Assembly: GCF_900142285.1 (NCBI RefSeq)
Contig: NZ_FRAJ01000008.1
Coordinates: forward strand, 62,001-126,000
DNA length: 64,000 nt
Source of the DNA: Caminicella sporogenes DSM 14501
GTDB lineage: Bacteria > Bacillota > Clostridia > Peptostreptococcales > Caminicellaceae
Direction of reading: 5' to 3'
A program made the position numbers and the translations under genes. Within the stretch, counting starts at the first letter, position 1. Each line of letters starts with the position of its first letter. Positions 7,768-16,028 of this stretch are shown one piece after another. Below the pieces are notes generated by a model. It was not told the DNA's origin. It was given only the letters and a program-made list of their open reading frames with translations, and searched no databases.

Positions 7768-8607
7768 TCATATAGATAATCTAAAGCCATTTCCTAAAAC
7801 TTCTCTAACATTTGAAACTATTACAAAAGCATTTTTATCATTTTCTTTAATAAATTTTTTAAGCCTTATAAATTCTTTTTTATTCATTACTGTAGATATT
7901 ACTGTCCTATTTTCATTAGTATAAGCACCTTCTGCATAATACAATGTCGCTCCACGTTTAAGTTCTTCATTTATGAATTTTTTTATTTTATCTGGTGATG
8001 AAGTTATAATAGAAATATTTATTTTTAAATTTAATCCTTCTATTACACTATCAATAATAACTGTATTCATCAAAACTCCAAGCAGTGCATATAGTCCAAG
8101 TTTTAATCCAAAAGTTATTCCAGCTAAAAAAGTAATCATAAAATCTGCTAATAATAACGCTTTCCCTATTTCAATGTAAAAAAACTTATTCAATATTTTC
8201 GCTATTATATCAGTCCCACCTGTAGATGCATTTTGATAAAAGATTATTGCCATTCCTATTCCCTGTATAAGTATTCCATAGAATAAATTTAAAAACATAT
8301 CATCTACTAGAGGTTTTTCTATATGAAAAAAAGCTTCAATTACCCAAATAATCCCTGAAAGAGCAAAACTGGCATATATAGTTTTTATCCCAAATTGCTT
8401 TCCTATTAATATAAAACCTATAATAAATAATAATATATTCATTACAACAAGCATTGGACCTATTGCAATCTGCGGAAAAATATTATTAATAACCATAGCA
8501 AGTCCCGTTATCCCGCCTACTGCTAAATCTGCAGGTACAAGAAAAAAGGATAAACCAAGTGCTACTATAATAACTCCTATTGTAACAATGACATAATCTT
8601 TTATCAT
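7768..8607 (-). CDS. YitT family membrane protein (DUF161/DUF2179)
   Basis: A 279-residue YitT-family protein: about five membrane helices in the first 190 residues (DUF161 repeats, for example FFLVPADLAVGGITGLAM and YQNASTGGTDIIAK), then a C-terminal DUF2179 cytosolic domain (about 200-279, containing ITSSPDKIKKFINEEL). The function of the family is unknown; a transport or small-molecule-binding role is often guessed. The longer frame starts at 8646, but the ATG at 8607 has AGAGGTG eight bases upstream and avoids overlap with the preceding CoA-transferase gene, so I chose it. It is the last gene of the unit that begins with the cobalamin riboswitch, with no terminator between the genes. Confidence 0.9.
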   Translation of the reverse strand: MIKDYVIVTIGVIIVALGLSFFLVPADLAVGGITGLAMVINNIFPQIAIGPMLVVMNILLFIIGFILIGKQFGIKTIYASFALSGIIWVIEAFFHIEKPLVDDMFLNLFYGILIQGIGMAIIFYQNASTGGTDIIAKILNKFFYIEIGKALLLADFMITFLAGITFGLKLGLYALLGVLMNTVIIDSVIEGLNLKINISIITSSPDKIKKFINEELKRGATLYYAEGAYTNENRTVISTVMNKKEFIRLKKFIKENDKNAFVIVSNVREVLGNGFRLSI

Positions 8608-8638
8608 TTTAAATTCACCTCTATAAAAATATACTAGA

Positions 8639-10141
8639 TTAATCAATTTTCATAGTTCCTTTTCTTATAAACCTGTCATGCCAAGACAGAGCCTCATTTA
8701 ATATATGAGGAGTATGTTTATACTTTCCTTCTTTAGCACGATTGAAATAGTCTAAAAGCATCGGTCTAAAATCCGGATGTGCACAATTATCTATTATTGC
8801 TTTTGCTCTTTCTTTAGGACTTAATCCTCTAAGATCAGCAACTCCCTGCTCTGTAATTATAACCATAACATCATGCTCAGTATGGTCATGATGAGAAACC
8901 ATTGGAACAATTGATGATATTTCTCCATTTTTAGCTGTTGAAGGAGTTGTAAATATAGAAATATATGCATTCCTTGTAAAATCTCCTGAACCACCTATTC
9001 CATTCATCATTCTTGAACCCATTATATTAGTAGAATTTACATTGCCATAAATATCCACTTCAATTGCAGTATTTATTGCAATAACCCCCAGCCTTCTAAT
9101 TATTTCAGGATGATTACTTATTTCTTGAGGTCTTAATATAATTTTATCTCTGTAAAAATTTATATTTTCTTTAAACTTTTTAAGCCCCTCTGCTGATGGC
9201 GTAATAGAAGTACCCGAAGCAAATAATACTTTTCCCGAATCTAAAAGTTCAAGCATAGAATCCTGAATAACTTCAGTATAACAAACTAAATTTTCAAAAT
9301 CCGACTTTTCAAGCCCTGCTAAAACTGCATTAGCCACACTACCTACACCAGATTGAAGTGGTAAAAGTTCTTTAGTTAATCTTCCATTTTTAACTTCACT
9401 TTTTAAAAAGTTTATCAAATTTTCTGATATTTTTTGAGATATTTCATCAATTGGAGCAAGTGGTCGAACATTATCTTCTATATCTGTAATTACTATTGCA
9501 GCTATTTTATCAATATCACAAGGAATATATTCCGTTCCTATTCTATCATTTGGCATTACGATTGGTATAGGTCTTGTATATGGAGGCTTTTCAGGTATAT
9601 AAATATCTGCCATTCCTTCTAATTCTAGAGGTTGACTTGTATTAATTTCTACTATTACTTTGTCTGCCATCTGAACATACGTTGGAGCTGCTCCTACAGA
9701 TGTAGATGGAATAATATTCCCATCCTTAGTTATAGCAACAGCTTCTACAATCGCAATATCAATTTTTCCTAAAAATCCTAATTTTGCATAATGTGGAACA
9801 TGACTTAAATGCATATCTAGAAACTCACAACAGCCATTATTTGTAGATTCTCTCAGACTTTCATTTGTCTGATAAGGTAATCGTTTGCTTATAAGTCCTG
9901 CTCTAGCTAAAACTCCATCTAATTCATCTCCTACAGAAGCCCCTGTATAAAGATTTATTTTTATTTTTTCATTTCTTTCCTTAGCTAGTTCTGCCAAGGC
10001 CAAAGGCACTGCTTTAGGATAACCTGAAGGCGTAAATCCACTTGTTCCAATAGTCATTCCATCTTTTATTAGCATTGCTGCCTCTTTAGCCGTACAAACT
10101 TTATCAAGTAACTTTTTATTCCTGATTCTGTTCGAAATCAT
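8639..10141 (-). CDS. Acetyl-CoA hydrolase/CoA-transferase family protein (succinate/acetate CoA-transferase type)
   Basis: A 500-residue class I CoA-transferase of the Cat1/Ach1/AarC type, about the usual length. Visible marks are GTSGFTPSGYPKAVP near the N-terminus, the predicted catalytic glutamate in CYTEVIQDS (about residue 290, the position that forms the glutamyl-CoA thioester in the family) and the oxyanion-loop motif NGIGGSGDF with a later DLRGLSP. Members move CoA between acetyl-, succinyl- or propionyl-CoA and free acids. Which pair is used here cannot be read from sequence. The start at 10141 has GGAGG. The gene follows a putative exporter by 68 bases with no terminator, so it is probably under the cobalamin riboswitch. 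Confidence 0.88.
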   Translation of the reverse strand: MISNRIRNKKLLDKVCTAKEAAMLIKDGMTIGTSGFTPSGYPKAVPLALAELAKERNEKIKINLYTGASVGDELDGVLARAGLISKRLPYQTNESLRESTNNGCCEFLDMHLSHVPHYAKLGFLGKIDIAIVEAVAITKDGNIIPSTSVGAAPTYVQMADKVIVEINTSQPLELEGMADIYIPEKPPYTRPIPIVMPNDRIGTEYIPCDIDKIAAIVITDIEDNVRPLAPIDEISQKISENLINFLKSEVKNGRLTKELLPLQSGVGSVANAVLAGLEKSDFENLVCYTEVIQDSMLELLDSGKVLFASGTSITPSAEGLKKFKENINFYRDKIILRPQEISNHPEIIRRLGVIAINTAIEVDIYGNVNSTNIMGSRMMNGIGGSGDFTRNAYISIFTTPSTAKNGEISSIVPMVSHHDHTEHDVMVIITEQGVADLRGLSPKERAKAIIDNCAHPDFRPMLLDYFNRAKEGKYKHTPHILNEALSWHDRFIRKGTMKID

Positions 10142-10209
10142 AACTCTTTCCTCCTTTTTTTCTAAAAATAAATTTTTTAGTTGATATTTAATAATTAGCT
10201 AAATTTAAC

Positions 10210-11442
10210 TTAAATTGGCAGTCTGTATAAAAGTATTGTAAAAATTATCATTCCAAACAGAGCAAATGGATAACTAGCTCCATATCCTGATGCAACATCA
10301 TCACTTTTTAATGCATCAATAGCTGCTCCTAATCCGGGTGTACTTGTCATCCCTCCGCAAAGAGCTCCAGAAAGCATAACCCAATTAATTTTAAAAACAT
10401 ATCTTCCTATTATAAAGCCTGACATTATAGCCAGTGCAGCACATATAAAAGCAATTATTAAAAGTTCTCCTCCTTTTCCACCTATAGTTGTTAAAGTCGT
10501 ATATCCATATCTTAATCCTACTATTGCAAGAAATATTGAAAGAGATAGCTCTCTTATAGCTCCTAATATTTTAGGATTCATTCTAAAATTCAAAAATCCA
10601 ATTTTACCTATATATCCTAAAATCAAAGCAGAAATTAAAACTCCACCTGTTGAACCTAAACTAAAATATTTTATAGTCGGTCCCATATAAATTTTTATTT
10701 GTCCTATAAGAAATCCAACTATACATACAAATAAAAATGAAAGGATTTCAAAATCAATATTTTCAATATTAACTTTACTATCTTTAGTTTTCATTTCTCT
10801 TTTAAAAAGCTCTCTTTCCTTTTCAACATTAATCTTAAATACGATAGGAATAATCTGCATAGCTAAAATTACTACTATAACTCCCGGAATATATCCTATA
10901 GCATATCCCAGTCCAACCATTGCTTCAATTTCTTTCCCTAATCCTCCAACTGCTTCAAGTGCTGCCGCTAGTCCCGGCGAACTCGTTAATGAACCTACAT
11001 AAATACCCGTTATGGCATACATATTTAGTCCTTTACTTATATACGTCATCAAATAGCAACTTAAAGCTCCTGTAAATGTAATAATAAGCCCTAGTAAAAT
11101 AAACTTAAATCCGTATTTTCTTACAACTTTCCCAATATCCTTTGAAGCCAAAAGTCCTACAGAAGCAATAAAGCATACTAATGTAAAAAGAAACAATTCC
11201 TTTGGAATCATACCATTTTCAAGTATTCTCTTTGCATATGAAGGAACGTTTTCTGCTGTTTCATATGGAAGTATATATTTTTTGTAAATATACCATCCTA
11301 TTACAAGCCCAGTAAATAAACCTCCGGAATTCCCTAACTTAATTCTCTTAAATTCAACTTTTCCTATAATCAGCCCTAAAATAACTGATAAAAATATTAA
11401 TACAAACGGATCAGTAATAAACTTCACATAATCAAAATTCAT
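10210..11442 (-). CDS. AspT/YidE/YbjL-type transporter (aspartate-alanine exchanger family)
   Basis: A 410-residue membrane protein made of two repeated halves. Each starts with a GNSGGLFTGLVIGW-like or GSTGGVLISALILGY motif and carries a TSSPGLAAALE or TSTPGLGAAIDAL motif, which is diagnostic for the AspT/YidE/YbjL duplication family. The central TrkA-C domains present in AspT itself are missing; only a short charged linker (about residues 205-230) joins the halves. Characterised relatives exchange aspartate/alanine or export dicarboxylates and glutamate, so an organic-anion exporter is a reasonable guess. The ATG at 11442 follows GGAGG. It is the first gene after the cobalamin riboswitch and its terminator, and the CoA-transferase follows. 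Confidence 0.85.
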   Translation of the reverse strand: MNFDYVKFITDPFVLIFLSVILGLIIGKVEFKRIKLGNSGGLFTGLVIGWYIYKKYILPYETAENVPSYAKRILENGMIPKELFLFTLVCFIASVGLLASKDIGKVVRKYGFKFILLGLIITFTGALSCYLMTYISKGLNMYAITGIYVGSLTSSPGLAAALEAVGGLGKEIEAMVGLGYAIGYIPGVIVVILAMQIIPIVFKINVEKERELFKREMKTKDSKVNIENIDFEILSFLFVCIVGFLIGQIKIYMGPTIKYFSLGSTGGVLISALILGYIGKIGFLNFRMNPKILGAIRELSLSIFLAIVGLRYGYTTLTTIGGKGGELLIIAFICAALAIMSGFIIGRYVFKINWVMLSGALCGGMTSTPGLGAAIDALKSDDVASGYGASYPFALFGMIIFTILLYRLPI

Positions 11443-11470
11443 TTTTATTAGTCCTCCTTTAATCTAACCA

Positions 11471-11504
11471 AATAAAAACACCCTTTTGAGAACAAAAGGG
11501 TGTT
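11471..11504 (-). terminator. Riboswitch terminator ahead of the AspT-like gene
   Basis: Minus-strand hairpin AACACCCTTTTG-TTCT-CAAAAGGGTGTT followed by a U-rich tail, 12 perfect pairs, 29 bases upstream of the transporter start. It is the likely OFF structure of the cobalamin riboswitch expression platform. Upstream GGTGTTATGGG could pair with its 5' arm as antiterminator. Confidence 0.85.
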
Positions 11505-11599
11505 AAAGGTAAATAGGCACAAAACTAGCCGTAACATAGCCTTAGCTATTTATCCCATAACACCTCCCCATCCTCGTGAGTAAAAACGGTGTTGTTCTT

Positions 11600-11800
11600 T
11601 ATGGCAGGTCTCCTGACTTAGGATCATTGTAAATCTATGCCTTCCCATTTCTTACAAACAGAAACAGTGGCATAAAATAGATTTACTCCCCATCACAGTG
11701 GCGGGACCGTGTTGGATTTTCACCAATCTTCCCTTTTAAATCCATAGTTTAAAACCAGCGAAACTATGGATACCATAAAGCCCCGTATTCAATTTTACTC
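11600..11800 (-). promoter_or_regulatory. Cobalamin riboswitch (adenosylcobalamin aptamer)
   Basis: Reading the minus strand, the conserved cobalamin aptamer elements appear in order: GGGAAGATTGGTGAAAATCC (about 11733-11714), the CCCGCCACTGTGATGGGGA core (about 11706-11688), TGCCACTG (B12 box, about 11673-11666), GGGAAGGC (about 11647-11640) and AGTCAGGAGACCTGCC (about 11618-11603). This is a clear match to the classic cobalamin riboswitch. It has its own promoter and a downstream terminator, so bound cobalamin should turn off the AspT-like transporter, the CoA-transferase and probably YitT. Confidence 0.95.
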
Positions 11801-11807
11801 TAATCAA

Positions 11808-11836
11808 ATTCTAAATTACATACAGTAAAAAGTCAA
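11808..11836 (-). promoter_or_regulatory. Promoter of the first cobalamin riboswitch unit
   Basis: Minus-strand TTGACT (11836-11831) and TAGAAT (11813-11808), spacer 17 bases, with transcription expected to begin near 11801, right at the aptamer. This separates the unit from the ABC genes upstream. Confidence 0.65.
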
Positions 11837-11961
11837 CAATTAAATTATAAAGTTATTTCTTTTCAAAAAATAAAATTCATGACTTGTTATAACTTTAACT
11901 CAATTTAATATTTTTTTAACAAACTTAACATTTATATATATTTAATAAAATAATATAAATG

Positions 11962-12699
11962 TTATGCTCTATCTTCTTCAAAACAAATTCTTACACTGAG
12001 AACATAAAATATTATAGTATATGTAATTATTACTAAAAATGAAAAACCTTCTATTTTATAACCATATGTTATAGCTCTAAGTAGTCTTGTAGAATGTGTA
12101 AGAGGCAATAATTCAATAAAACTTCTAAGCAGATAAGGCATACGTCCCAATGAAAAAAAAGTACCACATAAAAAAGCCATAGGAGTAATTACAAAACTTG
12201 TAAATCTATTCATATCATAATGAGTATCTATAATCATTGCAGCAAGAAAACCTAAACAAGCAAACATCAAACTATTTATAAAACAAGTTAAAATAAACAG
12301 AAAGTTTATATTTATAAAAATTCCAAATAAAGCTACTGTTGCAATTATTAAAAAAGCAGAATACATTCCTCTAAAAGCTCCTGCTAAAACATGTCCTAAA
12401 GTAAGCATATACATTCTAGTTGGAGATATAAGATACATCTCAAAGCTTTTTTCATGTAGCCTTGAAACACTTATACGCATGGATATAGCACTATAACTTG
12501 CTCTCATAGTAGTAAGAGCTATTATACCCGGTAATATGTAAAATAAGTACGACTTGCCTTCAACAGTTACACTGCTTCCTACTCCAAATCCAAAAGTTAC
12601 AAGATATAATAAAGGTGTAACAATCAGAGCACTTGTTATCTTCCAAAACCTTCTTTTGAAAAATATCCACTCTCTCCAAAGTATAGTCATAATTTCCAT
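11962..12699 (-). CDS. ABC-2 type transporter permease
   Basis: A 245-residue ABC-2 permease with six membrane spans and the family features: N-terminal WREWIFFKRRFWKI amphipathic helix and the FFSLGRMPYLLRSFIELLPLTH segment before the last helix, as in NodJ/DrrB-like permeases. It starts one base after the ATPase gene stops, behind AGGTG, so the two form an export-type ABC transporter. It is the last gene of the six-gene operon behind the second cobalamin riboswitch. The substrate is unknown. Confidence 0.9.
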   Translation of the reverse strand: MEIMTILWREWIFFKRRFWKITSALIVTPLLYLVTFGFGVGSSVTVEGKSYLFYILPGIIALTTMRASYSAISMRISVSRLHEKSFEMYLISPTRMYMLTLGHVLAGAFRGMYSAFLIIATVALFGIFININFLFILTCFINSLMFACLGFLAAMIIDTHYDMNRFTSFVITPMAFLCGTFFSLGRMPYLLRSFIELLPLTHSTRLLRAITYGYKIEGFSFLVIITYTIIFYVLSVRICFEEDRA

Positions 12700-13539
12700 C
12701 TAATTCACCTTCTTGTTTGCAAAACTATAAAAAACATCTTCAAGAGTTGTATCCCTGATTGTATATTTACCATTTATCATATCAGAATACTTTTTAGCCT
12801 CACTCAATGTATTAAAATAGTGGTACTTAGTTTTTTGATTGTCATCAAAATATTCAACTGTAAATCTTCCCAATTCATCTATCAAATTCCTTGGAGTATC
12901 ATCATAAAATATTTTGCCTTTATCCATCAATGCAACTCTATCGCATAGATATTCAGCTTCTTCAATATAGTGAGTAGTCAAAATTATAGTTTTACCGTTA
13001 TTTTTCATAGCCTTTAAAAAATCCCATATCTCCTTCCTAGAATTTAAATCTATTCCAACTGTAGGCTCATCTAAAAAAATGTAATCTGGATCATGTAAAA
13101 GTGCTCTAGCAATCATAAGTTTTCTCTTCATTCCACCTGAAAGTCTTTTACAAATTCTATCTTGTACCTTTTCAAGATTTAAAAATCTAAGGAGCTCTAT
13201 TATACGCTTTTTCATAACTTTTTTGTCAAGTTTGTAAAGCATACCTGAAAAATACATATTTTCGAAAACTGATATTTCTTTGTCCAAATTAATATGCTGG
13301 GATACTACTCCAATCCTCCTTTTTACATTATAATTATCCCTTGATAGCTTTTCATTATCTATTCTAATTTCACCTTTATCAGCATCTAATAAACCTATAA
13401 TTAATCTTATCAAAGTAGTTTTCCCAGCTCCATTTGGTCCAAGAAGTCCAAAAAAAGTTCCTTTAGGTATTTGTATGCTGATGTCATTTACAGCCATTAC
13501 TTTGCCATAACTCTTATATAGCGACTTAATGTCAATCAT
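12700..13539 (-). CDS. ABC transporter ATP-binding protein (export type)
   Basis: A 279-residue ABC ATPase of the DrrA/NatA type. Walker A GPNGAGKTT (about residues 34-42), Q-loop VSQH, signature RLSGGMKRK (about 135), Walker B YIFLDEPTVG and H-loop TTHY are all intact. The C-terminal 70 residues form the short extra domain typical of ABC-2 exporters. Its start overlaps the stop of the BtuF-SLH gene by ATGA, and the permease follows directly. Its place in a cobalamin riboswitch operon suggests a B12- or cobalt-related role, but that is inference. Confidence 0.92.
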   Translation of the reverse strand: MIDIKSLYKSYGKVMAVNDISIQIPKGTFFGLLGPNGAGKTTLIRLIIGLLDADKGEIRIDNEKLSRDNYNVKRRIGVVSQHINLDKEISVFENMYFSGMLYKLDKKVMKKRIIELLRFLNLEKVQDRICKRLSGGMKRKLMIARALLHDPDYIFLDEPTVGIDLNSRKEIWDFLKAMKNNGKTIILTTHYIEEAEYLCDRVALMDKGKIFYDDTPRNLIDELGRFTVEYFDDNQKTKYHYFNTLSEAKKYSDMINGKYTIRDTTLEDVFYSFANKKVN

Positions 13540-15002
13540 ATTTTTTCACCTTTTGTATCCACCTTATTTAATATATCTATTACTTCATTTACAGTAACAT
13601 ATTCTTTTGGTTTAAATTTGCCATCTTTAAGCTCAAATATCCCATTATCCACTAAAATTTGAACTATTCTCTTATTTTCTACTTCATCTATATCTTTTAT
13701 ATTTATATTTTTATCTTTACTTTTAAAATCGCCTATTAAATACACAGTCTTTGCAAATTCATCTCTTGTAACCCTTTTCTCTGGATAAAAGTATTCCTCT
13801 CCATTTTCCTTATACCCATCAATATACCCAGATAAAACTGCTGTTTCTATATAATCAAATCTTGGATGGTTAGGTGGTACATCTTTAAAAAAGCCATAAG
13901 TATGAGTTTCATGTTTCTTTCTATAATATGATGATGTTGGAACAAATATTGTCTTATGAGTCTTTTTAACATATATTTCTGCTATTTCTTCCCTAGTTAT
14001 TTCTTTATCTGAATTATATACACTCAAATCGTCAAATATTTCTGGATAAAACATTCTGCAAAGTTCTTTAACACCTTTTATATATCTAAAAGTCGGACTA
14101 GAAATAATTTTTTGATTTATTTCAAAAATCCTCTTATTTTTGACTGCATTTATCGCTTTAAAGCCGGGTCTTATAGATATAGAATGATAATTTCCTCCTG
14201 CACCCATTACTCCTCTTTGAGAAACGTATACATCTATTTCTTTTGCCTTTTCAAGTATTCTCTCTATACCATACGCAGCTATTGAGCTTCCTTCTTGAAT
14301 TGGTTTTGCATCAGAAGCTACATTTATACCTCCTGCCATTTCTATAGCTACAGCCGGCATAGAATCTGTAGTAACTGTTTTATATCCTCTATCAGATGAC
14401 TCAAAATACACTCCGACTTTATTTTCTATCTTCGAAGTCTTTTCTCTTATCGCTTCAAGTTCTTCATGGAATTTCTTTAACAACTTTTCAGCTGTATTTT
14501 TTTTGCCTGTAAGTATTCCAAGCTTAATTATATAATCATCAAAATCCTCAAATTTTTCAGGATATAAAGATACAACTGTTATACCAGCTCTTTTTAAAGT
14601 CTTTACAAAGTTCGGGCTCTTTCTTTCTATAAAAGGTCTTATAAGAACTAAATCCGGTTTAGCAGATATAACTTTTTCAGGGTCTGACCTGTAATCGTAA
14701 ACTTTTCTACTAAGAGCTTGTACTGGATAAATATCTGCTCTTCCTACTCCTATAATCTCTTTATCAAGTCCTAAAGAAAAAAGATTTTCAGTATGAGCTG
14801 AATAAAGAGATATTATTCTCTTAGCTGGTTTTTCCATCTTTATCCTATACCCTGAATCATCTACAATATCGATAGCATATTTTTTATTATCAAAAATACT
14901 TACATTATCAAATGCTTTTTCTATATACGTTCTTCCTAAAAACAAAGTTATTATTAATACAAGTGAAATCTGAATTATAGTTTTAATTTTGACATTTTTC
15001 AT
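13536..15002 (-). CDS. BtuF-like periplasmic-binding protein fused to SLH domains
   Basis: A 488-residue protein with an N-terminal membrane anchor (about residues 8-25), then a BtuF/FhuD-type helical-backbone binding domain (about 45-315, containing RIISLYSAHTENLFSLGL, KPDLVLI, and EGSSIAAYG near the second lobe). The C-terminal 160 residues look like SLH modules: FKDVPPNHPRFDYIETAVLSG then FYPEKRVTRDEFAKTV, followed by a weaker copy. SLH modules bind secondary cell wall polymers, so the protein may be tethered both to the membrane and the wall. The TTG at 15020 is a possible start, but ATG 15002 has GAGGTG well placed. Context (BtuCD, CbiK, riboswitch) supports cobalamin or cobalt-complex capture. 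Confidence 0.85.
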   Translation of the reverse strand: MKNVKIKTIIQISLVLIITLFLGRTYIEKAFDNVSIFDNKKYAIDIVDDSGYRIKMEKPAKRIISLYSAHTENLFSLGLDKEIIGVGRADIYPVQALSRKVYDYRSDPEKVISAKPDLVLIRPFIERKSPNFVKTLKRAGITVVSLYPEKFEDFDDYIIKLGILTGKKNTAEKLLKKFHEELEAIREKTSKIENKVGVYFESSDRGYKTVTTDSMPAVAIEMAGGINVASDAKPIQEGSSIAAYGIERILEKAKEIDVYVSQRGVMGAGGNYHSISIRPGFKAINAVKNKRIFEINQKIISSPTFRYIKGVKELCRMFYPEIFDDLSVYNSDKEITREEIAEIYVKKTHKTIFVPTSSYYRKKHETHTYGFFKDVPPNHPRFDYIETAVLSGYIDGYKENGEEYFYPEKRVTRDEFAKTVYLIGDFKSKDKNINIKDIDEVENKRIVQILVDNGIFELKDGKFKPKEYVTVNEVIDILNKVDTKGEKI

Positions 15003-15050
15003 ATGATACACCTCATGCAAATTATATTTAAAACAAAATATTACACAACA

Positions 15051-15080
15051 AGCATAGCCACTAAATTTAGCAGCTATGCT
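15051..15080. other. Intergenic hairpin between cbiK and the BtuF-SLH gene
   Basis: AGCATAGC...GCTATGCT arms enclose a self-complementary CTAAATTTAG. On the plus strand a short T-run follows; on the transcribed minus strand none does, so it is more likely an RNA processing or stability element inside the operon than a terminator. Confidence 0.45.
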
Positions 15081-15111
15081 CTTTTTAAACTAAACAGTTA
15101 TAATTTAATTT

Positions 15112-16008
15112 TTATTCTTCATGAGCTTCTTCTTGTCCTTTTATTGCCTCATGAGCATGTTTTAAATAAATATCTTGAATACCTTTATTTTCTCCTAAAC
15201 CATGTAAATACACTTCTACTTCATAACCTGCTTTCTTTAAAACAGTTTTCCAAGAATCATCTTCATCTCCTGCCATGTCATTTGTAGCATGGTCACCTGC
15301 AACAAGCATAAATGGCATTAATGTTACTTTTTTAATATTATTTTCTTTAAGTCTGTTCATAACTTGCTCTAATCCAGGATAACCTTCAACTGTTCCAACA
15401 AACACATTTTTATGTCCTAAATCATGTAAAACATACTCTAGCTCAGAATATGTAGCATTAGCAAAATGATGTGTTCCATGTCCCATAAATACTACAGCTT
15501 CATCATCTTTTAGTTCAGGCAACTGAGCCTTTAAAGCCTTCACTACTTCTAAATAATCTTCTGTTGTAGTAAGTAATGGTTTTCCAACTTTAAGTTTATC
15601 AAAATCTCCTTCATAAGCTGCTACTTGAGCTAACAATTCATCATATTCTGCACCATTCATTATATGTAAAGGCTGTATTATAACTTCTGAATATTTTTGT
15701 GATTTTAAGTAATCCAGAGCTTCTTTTACATTGTATACATCTATTTTGTCTCTTTCTTTTAATATATTTATTATTGTCTGTGCTGTAAAAGCTCTAACTA
15801 TGTCATAATCTGGAAACTCTTCAGCAAATCTCTTTTCTGTAGCTTCTATAGTAAGTTTTCTAGTATCTGCATAGCTTGTACCAAAACTTACTACAAGTAT
15901 AGCCTTCTTATTTGGGTCTTTGCTAACTTCTTGCGGCTTTTGTGAACAGCCAGTAGTAGCTCCTAAAGCTAAAATAAAAACCATCATTAACACTAACATT
16001 TTTTTCAT
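15112..16008 (-). CDS. cbiK: Sirohydrochlorin cobaltochelatase CbiK, lipoprotein form
   Basis: A 298-residue CbiK-type anaerobic cobalt chelatase. After the export signal with lipobox ATTGC (Cys about 21) come the two alpha/beta halves of the chelatase fold. Metal/tetrapyrrole-binding histidines appear in VVFMGHGTHHFAN (about residues 170-182) and MPFMLVAGDHATNDMAG, both conserved in CbiK. An early FGTSYADTRK motif is also typical. Cytosolic CbiK inserts cobalt into sirohydrochlorin; the exported lipoprotein version, known in Desulfovibrio and clostridia, sits outside the membrane and may act on tetrapyrrole uptake or metal handling instead. It lies between BtuD and the BtuF-SLH gene in a cobalamin riboswitch operon. 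Confidence 0.9.
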   Translation of the reverse strand: MKKMLVLMMVFILALGATTGCSQKPQEVSKDPNKKAILVVSFGTSYADTRKLTIEATEKRFAEEFPDYDIVRAFTAQTIINILKERDKIDVYNVKEALDYLKSQKYSEVIIQPLHIMNGAEYDELLAQVAAYEGDFDKLKVGKPLLTTTEDYLEVVKALKAQLPELKDDEAVVFMGHGTHHFANATYSELEYVLHDLGHKNVFVGTVEGYPGLEQVMNRLKENNIKKVTLMPFMLVAGDHATNDMAGDEDDSWKTVLKKAGYEVEVYLHGLGENKGIQDIYLKHAHEAIKGQEEAHEE

Positions 16009-16028
16009 AAATACATCCCCTTTCTAAA

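Noticed and set aside
11950-11990. AT-rich inverted repeat at the end of the ABC-2 permease gene as a terminator
   Set aside because: The arms consist almost only of A/T and no T-run follows on the minus strand, so support is too weak.
15003-15287. 94-residue plus-strand open frame overlapping cbiK
   Set aside because: Leucine/histidine-rich antisense shadow of cbiK without a ribosome binding site.
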